A stretch of 64,000 bases of DNA from CAVXJN01 sp963762165 (GTDB lineage: Bacteria > Pseudomonadota > Gammaproteobacteria > JASBUN01): NCBI GenBank assembly GCA_963762165.1, contig CAVXJN010000001.1:558001-622000 (forward strand). Reading direction: 5' to 3'. The position numbers and the translations under genes are program-made. Positions 59,089 to 64,000 of the stretch are shown one piece after another; within the stretch, counting starts at the first letter, position 1, and every line of letters begins with the position of its first letter. The notes beneath the pieces are model-generated. The model was given only the letters and a program-made list of their open reading frames with translations. It did not search any database and had not been told where the DNA came from.

Positions 59089-59889
59089 ATGCACCCCATG
59101 CTCAACATTGCTGTGCGCGCCGCCCGCAGCGCCGGCAACGTCATTACGCGCTACGTTAGCCGGCTGGATACCCTTTCCATTACCAGCAAGCAACGCAACG
59201 ATTTCGTCAGCGAAGTCGATCATCTGGCCGAACAGGAAATCATCGCGGTATTGCACAAAGCCTTCCCCAGCCATGGAATTCTCGCTGAAGAGAGCGGCGA
59301 GCAAGGCCGCGACGATGAATATCAATGGGTGATCGACCCCCTCGACGGCACCACCAATTTCCTGCACGGTTTTCCGCAGTTCGCAGTATCCATCGCGCTC
59401 AAACACCGGGGCCGTCTGGATCAGGGCGTAATCTACGACCCGATCCGCCAAGAACTGTTCACCGCCAGCAAGGGTGCCGGCGCGCAACTCAACAACAAGC
59501 GCATCCGCGTCACCGGCCGCAAGACGCTCGAGGGCGCGCTGCTGGGGACGGGATTCCCGTTTCGCCAGCAACAGCACCTGGACGCCTATCTGGAAATGTT
59601 CCGGGCGTTGTTCACAGATACCGCCGGCATCCGGCGTGCAGGTGCGGCATCTCTCGACCTCGCGTATGTAGCCGCCGGGCGCCTTGATGGCTTCTGGGAA
59701 ATCGGCCTTTCAGAATGGGATATGGCGGCCGGGGCTTTGATGATTCGCGAAGCGGGCGGCCTGATCACCGACTTCGGGGGCGGCGAAGATTATCTCGAAA
59801 CCGGAAATGTCGTTGCCGCCACGCCAAAACTGCATCATATTTTGCTGCAGTCGATCGCGCCTCATCGGGGAAAAGCGTTGGCACAGTGA
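59089..59889 (+). CDS. suhB: Inositol monophosphatase SuhB
   Basis: 266 residues from MHPMLNIAVRAARSAGNVIT. Metal and substrate motifs: GILAEESGEQG, WVIDPLDGTTNFLHGFPQFA and WDMAAGALMIREAGG. Also acts in rRNA antitermination in E. coli. The frame is open upstream to 58933, but family homology begins at 59089. Confidence 0.96.
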   Translation: MHPMLNIAVRAARSAGNVITRYVSRLDTLSITSKQRNDFVSEVDHLAEQEIIAVLHKAFPSHGILAEESGEQGRDDEYQWVIDPLDGTTNFLHGFPQFAVSIALKHRGRLDQGVIYDPIRQELFTASKGAGAQLNNKRIRVTGRKTLEGALLGTGFPFRQQQHLDAYLEMFRALFTDTAGIRRAGAASLDLAYVAAGRLDGFWEIGLSEWDMAAGALMIREAGGLITDFGGGEDYLETGNVVAATPKLHHILLQSIAPHRGKALAQ

Positions 59890-59989
59890 GTGATCGGCTG
59901 TAGTTTTCCTCAAGTTTTAGCTCGTAATTCCGAAACAGTTGCTAAGCGCGCCGGCTGTGCGCGCACGGCCCAGCAGCTTGGAAGCAACC

Positions 59990-60220
59990 ATGTCGGATTC
60001 ACGCACTCCCCGGGTACTCGGTCCAAAAGCTTTGGAAATGATCATGCGAGACGTGCTCGGCGGCATGGAAGAACTGGCGCTGATGAAAGGCTATCAGCCG
60101 GGCGCCGATGTGGTCGAAATCATCGCCATCGAACCCGCGAACAAAGCCAGCCATCCGCCCGCCGACGGCGAGTCGCGCGTCGTCTCCTTCGCATCCTGCC
60201 GGCGGCGCAAGGCCGGCTGA
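59990..60220 (+). CDS. Small protein of unknown function
   Basis: 76 residues from MSDSRTPRVLGPKALEMIMR, a helical start, then DVLGGMEELALMKGYQPGAD and a basic end. Not recognised. A weak ribosome site (GGAAGC) precedes the ATG. It may be real because it lies in the same direction just after suhB, but coding evidence is thin. Confidence 0.4.
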   Translation: MSDSRTPRVLGPKALEMIMRDVLGGMEELALMKGYQPGADVVEIIAIEPANKASHPPADGESRVVSFASCRRRKAG

Positions 60221-60360
60221 CAAGCCTCGCGTTCACATTCCGCACCGCGGCCCCAGGGACGCTTCACTGTTTCACCCCGCTATCGCCTGTGGTATACAAG
60301 AGCCAACCAGAGTTGTTCTATTCTGGATTGGTCGCAAGACGAGTTGCGGAGAGACTTTCG

Positions 60361-60693
60361 ATGACGCGTTCCGCCCTTTGCTTTATCGTGCCACCTTACG
60401 CAGTATGCCGCTACGGCTGCGCCAGTTGCTGCGCAGCACCGATTGCCGTTTTCTGGATCGCCGGGATCACGGGACTGGTCTATGGCCTGTTTTTTGGCGG
60501 CCCGTTGCACCTCGACACAGTGAGCTGGAATACGGTGGGATTGGGCGCGCTGCTATGGGCCATCGCCAGCGTCTGGTCCCTGGTCACGGTACATACTGTC
60601 GACGACGATCGCTGTCAGCGCCGCAACGCACCGATCTGCAACAAGGTCAAACCCCGCACCGACGAGCAGGATCCCCTTCGAGGAATTGCGTAA
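60361..60693 (+). CDS. Small cysteine-containing membrane protein
   Basis: 110 residues from MTRSALCFIVPPYAVCRYGC. Two membrane helices (IAVFWIAGITGLVYGLFFGG and VGLGALLWAIASVWSLVTVH), with a Cys-rich N terminus (C-x8-C-x3-C-x2-CC) before the first helix and three further residues pairs after the second (DDDRCQRRNAPICNKV). Not assigned to a family. Convergent with secF. Confidence 0.55.
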   Translation: MTRSALCFIVPPYAVCRYGCASCCAAPIAVFWIAGITGLVYGLFFGGPLHLDTVSWNTVGLGALLWAIASVWSLVTVHTVDDDRCQRRNAPICNKVKPRTDEQDPLRGIA

Positions 60694-60715
60694 AGCGCGT
60701 TAGCGGGCAAAGTGA

Positions 60716-61654
60716 TTAAGGACGACCGTCGACCTCGGCGCCTTCTTTTTTGACCTGCGCAAGATCGGCTTTGCTCAATCCGAGCGCCAACGCCAGCGCG
60801 CTGGCAACGTAGATCGAAGAATAGGTTCCGAACACGATTCCGACGATCAACGCCAAGGAAAATCCGTGGATGGCTTCTCCGCCTAGAAAATAAAGCGCAA
60901 ACAACACCAGCAAGGTCGTACCTGAAGTCATCAACGTGCGCGACAGGGTTTGATTGATCGACGCGTTGATGATCGAAACCGGCGTACCCTTGCGCATTCT
61001 GCGGAAATTTTCCCGAATTCGATCGAACACCACGATGGTGTCGTTCAGCGAATAACCGATTACCGCCAAGACCGCCGCCATCACCGACAGGTCGAACGGA
61101 ATCCAGAGCACAGAGAATACACCCAGGGTCATGATGGTATCGTGGGCCAGCGCGATCACCGAGCCCAGTGAAAGCCGCCACTCGAATCGCAGGGTGACGT
61201 AAATCAGAATACCGAACAGGGTCGTGAGCATTGCCAAGCCGCCCTGCTCGGTCAATTCCTGTCCGACTTGCGGACCGACGAATTCCACGCGACGCAAAGT
61301 AATTTCCGACTTGCTGCCGCTGCGCAGGCGGTCCATCACCCGGTTGCTCAGCTCGCTCTGCGTGACCCCCTCCTTGGGAGCAATGCGAATCAGCACATCT
61401 GTGGAAGTGCCGAAATACTGCACCACCGCGTCGCCGAAATCATCACCGCGCAGCGCTGTGCGCACGTCGTCGAGTTGGACGTCGCCGCTGTAGTTGACTT
61501 CGATCAGCGTGCCGCCGGTAAAGTCGATACCGAAGTTCAAACCGCGAACCGCGAGGGATACGATCGAACCAAGCACGAGTATCAGAGAAAGGATCATGGC
61601 GGCTTTGCGCACGCCCAGGAAATCGAACTCTGTTTGCTTCTTGAAAAATCGCAT
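60716..61654 (-). CDS. secF: Protein translocase subunit SecF
   Basis: 312 residues. N-terminal FDFLGVRKAAMILSLILVLG, then RGLNFGIDFTGGTLIEVNYS (the D-F-x-GG motif) and five further helices including YSLNDTIVVFDRIRENFRRM. Uses the proton gradient with SecD to complete export. Follows secD by 18 bases. Confidence 0.97.
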   Translation of the reverse strand: MRFFKKQTEFDFLGVRKAAMILSLILVLGSIVSLAVRGLNFGIDFTGGTLIEVNYSGDVQLDDVRTALRGDDFGDAVVQYFGTSTDVLIRIAPKEGVTQSELSNRVMDRLRSGSKSEITLRRVEFVGPQVGQELTEQGGLAMLTTLFGILIYVTLRFEWRLSLGSVIALAHDTIMTLGVFSVLWIPFDLSVMAAVLAVIGYSLNDTIVVFDRIRENFRRMRKGTPVSIINASINQTLSRTLMTSGTTLLVLFALYFLGGEAIHGFSLALIVGIVFGTYSSIYVASALALALGLSKADLAQVKKEGAEVDGRP

Positions 61655-61672
61655 TTTGAAGCGTCCCGATAC

Positions 61673-63538
61673 TCAGATTGACAGCTTCTGCAGGCGCTTG
61701 CCGCCGTACAAAAGATTGATTACCGCGCGGGTGCCCATGATGGCGCTGAACATCGAAGTCAGAATACCGAGCGACAAGGTTACCGCGAAGCCTTTGATCG
61801 GGCCGGTGCCGATGCCGTACAGCACAACGGCAGCGATCAGCGTCGTGACATTGGCGTCGGCGATGGTCGAAAATGCCTTTTCATAACCGGCGTGAATACT
61901 GGCCTGCGGCGTATTGCCGTTGCGCAATTCCTCGCGGATGCGCTCGAAGATCAGAACGTTGGCGTCCACGGCCATGCCCACAGTCAGGACTATGCCGGCA
62001 ATGCCGGGCAGCGTCAGCGTCGCCTGCAAGAGCGACAACACCGCGACCAGGAGCACCATGTTGAAGCCCAGCGCCAAATCGGCCACCAGACCGAAAACGC
62101 GGTAATAGAAGGCCATGAACAACAACACCAAAGCAAAACCGACGACGACGGACTCAAAGCCCTGCTCGACATTGTCGCGCCCGAGGCTGGGCCCGATGGT
62201 GCGTTCTTCAACAATCTCAATTGGTGCAGCCAAAGCACCGGCACGCAGCAGCAAGGCCAGATTGTGTGCCTCATCGGGACTTTCCAGACCTTCGATCTGG
62301 AACCGTTGTCCGAGGCGATCGCGAATCACAGGCGCACTGATCACGTTGCGTTCGACCTTCTTCTCGCGCACCCGCTTGCCGTCTTTGAGCTTGGTTTCCA
62401 CCTTGGTCTCGATGTAGACCACGGCGAGCCGTTCGCCGATATGGTCCTTGGTGAAATCGCTGAACCGACGTCCGCCCTGGTTGTCGAGATTGATGGTGAC
62501 CACAGGCCCGCTGCGCTGATCGAAGGTCGAAGCCGCGTGGGTAATCGAATCGCCGGTCAGTATCACGCGACGACTGAGCAGGATCGGCGTGCCGTCACGC
62601 TCATGGAACAACTCCGTGCCCGGCGGTACATGGCCGCTGGCAGCGATACTGCCGACATTCTGGTTGCGTTCGTCCACCAGCCGAAATTCCAAGGTGGCGG
62701 TCGCACCGAGAATGTCTTTCGCCTGCGCAGGATCCTGCACACCCGGCAGTTCGACCACGATGCGCTTGTCACCCTGACGCTGGATCAGCGGCTCGGCGAC
62801 GCCAAGTTCGTTGACGCGATTGCGCAGCGTGGTGATGTTTTGTTCGAGCGCGAACTCCTGGGTCTCGCGCTTGTGCTTCTCGGTCAAGGTCGCAAACAAA
62901 TATGGATTGCCGTTCTGCTCCTTGTCGACGAGTATCAAACCGACGAATTGCCGTTGCAGCAGATCGCGCGCTTTCTGCCGTTCATCGCTATCGCGAAAGC
63001 GGATTTCCAGGGTCTCGCCGTCGCGGCGAACACCGAGATGGCGGATGGTTTTATCCCGCAACTGTGATTTGATCTCTCCCGCGTAGCGCTCCAGCTCTTT
63101 GTCCAGGGCCGCCTGCATGTCCACTTCCATCTGAAAGTGGATGCCGCCCTGCAGATCGAGGCCCAGGTACATCGGTTTGGCGTTGAGTAGTCGCAACCAT
63201 GCCGGGGTCGCCGGCGCCAGGTCCTGGGCGACGGTGAAATGGCCCTGCAATTGCGGCGAATCGGACAACAGCCGGGTCGCGCGCAGCTGCGAGTCGGTAT
63301 CGGCGAAACGCAGTTCCAGTTTGCCGTTTTCGAAACGCATGGAGCGGACATTGACGTTGGCGTCCTGAAGCAATTTGGCGACCGTGTCGCGCGCAGTCGC
63401 ATCCAACTTTTCGTTGTGCACGGGACTTACGACGATCGCTGGATCCTTACCGAACAGATTGGGAAGCGCATACAGCACGCCTACCAACATGACGACCAAA
63501 ATCAGGACGTACTTCCAAAGCGGATAGCGGTTGATCAT
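61673..63538 (-). CDS. secD: Protein translocase subunit SecD
   Basis: 621 residues. MINRYPLWKYVLILVVMLVG, LGLDLQGGIHFQMEVDMQAA, large P1 domain, then VGMAVDANVLIFERIREELR in the membrane core. Length is normal for gammaproteobacteria. Intact. Confidence 0.97.
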   Translation of the reverse strand: MINRYPLWKYVLILVVMLVGVLYALPNLFGKDPAIVVSPVHNEKLDATARDTVAKLLQDANVNVRSMRFENGKLELRFADTDSQLRATRLLSDSPQLQGHFTVAQDLAPATPAWLRLLNAKPMYLGLDLQGGIHFQMEVDMQAALDKELERYAGEIKSQLRDKTIRHLGVRRDGETLEIRFRDSDERQKARDLLQRQFVGLILVDKEQNGNPYLFATLTEKHKRETQEFALEQNITTLRNRVNELGVAEPLIQRQGDKRIVVELPGVQDPAQAKDILGATATLEFRLVDERNQNVGSIAASGHVPPGTELFHERDGTPILLSRRVILTGDSITHAASTFDQRSGPVVTINLDNQGGRRFSDFTKDHIGERLAVVYIETKVETKLKDGKRVREKKVERNVISAPVIRDRLGQRFQIEGLESPDEAHNLALLLRAGALAAPIEIVEERTIGPSLGRDNVEQGFESVVVGFALVLLFMAFYYRVFGLVADLALGFNMVLLVAVLSLLQATLTLPGIAGIVLTVGMAVDANVLIFERIREELRNGNTPQASIHAGYEKAFSTIADANVTTLIAAVVLYGIGTGPIKGFAVTLSLGILTSMFSAIMGTRAVINLLYGGKRLQKLSI

Positions 63539-63557
63539 GCGGGAATTCTGCTCGGTG

Positions 63558-63893
63558 CTATTTCAGCGTGCCTTTGGGCATCAACGACCCTACGGCATTG
63601 CGCTGCACACGCACCCGCACATTGTCGGCAATCTCCAAAGTGACGAAATTCTCATCCAGTTCCTCGATCCGACCCAGCAGACCTCCGTTGGTGACCACTT
63701 CGTCGCCCGTGGAAAGGCTGGAAACCATATTGCGATGCTCTTTGGCGCGCTTGCTCTGAGGCCGGATGAGCAGGAAATAAAAGATGATGAAAATGATGAT
63801 CAGCGGTAGGAAACCCAGGATTCCGGGCTGTTGTGACGCCGCCGCACCGTTCTCAGCCAATGCGTCGGAAATGAAAAAACTAAGCAAGCTCAT
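63558..63893 (-). CDS. yajC: Sec translocon accessory protein YajC
   Basis: 111 residues from MSLLSFFISDALAENGAAAS, one helix (FLPLIIIFIIFYFLLIRPQS) and a small cytoplasmic domain (GDEVVTNGGLLGRIEELDEN). First gene of the yajC-secD-secF operon in the window; tgt and queA are expected just beyond 64000. Confidence 0.95.
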   Translation of the reverse strand: MSLLSFFISDALAENGAAASQQPGILGFLPLIIIFIIFYFLLIRPQSKRAKEHRNMVSSLSTGDEVVTNGGLLGRIEELDENFVTLEIADNVRVRVQRNAVGSLMPKGTLK

Positions 63894-64000
63894 GACGTAT
63901 CCTTCAGATGTCCGAGTTCCAGGCCGGCAAATGTTAACACACTCATATTGCTGATAATAATGCCGCAAAGCCCGGCACAAACGGGATGTGTGACGCTGGC

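Noticed and set aside
1..64000. CRISPR arrays, tRNA, rRNA or prophage genes
   Set aside because: I saw no regular spacer-repeat arrays, no tRNA-like cloverleaf, and no phage structural or integrase genes.

Overview
The window comes from a gammaproteobacterium. The housekeeping half (44-64 kb) keeps the gammaproteobacterial order der-bamB-yfgM-hisS-[ispG]-rodZ-pilF-rlmN-ndk-[isc]-iscR-cysE-trmJ-suhB and secF-secD-yajC. I cannot name a genus. The other half is a complete exosortase A (XrtA/PEP-CTERM) and exopolysaccharide locus with its own two-component system, broken up by insertion sequences and accessory operons.

Layout: 0-13 kb, minus strand, is the canonical XrtA/EPS biosynthesis operon (export lipoprotein, chain-length protein, tyrosine autokinase, outer-membrane barrel, ATPase, WecB, polysaccharide deacetylase, FemAB-like protein, Stp1, XrtA with EpsI domain, Stp2). 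Every gene in it carries reading-frame breaks. 13.9-15.6 kb holds two intact exosortase-associated acyltransferases. 16-18.8 kb is an IS3-family element with an IS110-family element nested inside its transposase. 18.9-25.3 kb is an envelope export cluster: SPOR/beta-barrel fusion, FHA/ABC-ATPase fusion, LolA-like protein and two FtsX/MacB-type permeases. 25.9-29.1 kb is a three-gene nitroreductase, methyltransferase and ThiF/E1-like operon. 29.2-30.2 kb is a PEP-CTERM substrate gene behind a sigma-54 promoter. 30.8-34 kb has a broken glycosyltransferase, a broken sulfotransferase and a membrane protein. 34-44.8 kb holds two PrsT-type TPR genes (one dead), PrsR, PrsK and the initiating sugar transferase. 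45-64 kb is mainly housekeeping.

The strongest observation is gene decay that does not look like random sequencing error. Between iscR and ndk, where iscSUA-hscBA-fdx-iscX normally lie, only a heavily mutated, C-terminally truncated iscS remnant is left. Between hisS and rodZ, where ispG is expected, only about 270 bases remain, with a recognisable IspG N terminus. rodZ has a frameshift. IscR itself and its own operator are intact. In the EPS locus the breaks are mostly simple indels with well-conserved sequence in the alternate frames, so either recent pseudogenisation or local assembly error is possible. One PrsT copy carries clusters of indels that cancel out locally, which favours selection in a real genome.

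How the genes would work together: PrsK/PrsR with sigma-54 would switch on PEP-CTERM genes. The EPS operon would make and export a polysaccharide, and XrtA would sort PEP-CTERM proteins to the surface. If the frame breaks are real, the regulators and at least one substrate now outlive the sorting enzyme and polymer machinery. The nitroreductase-methyltransferase-ThiF operon and the FHA-ABC/SPOR-barrel exporter are intact or nearly so and are the best candidates for undescribed systems.
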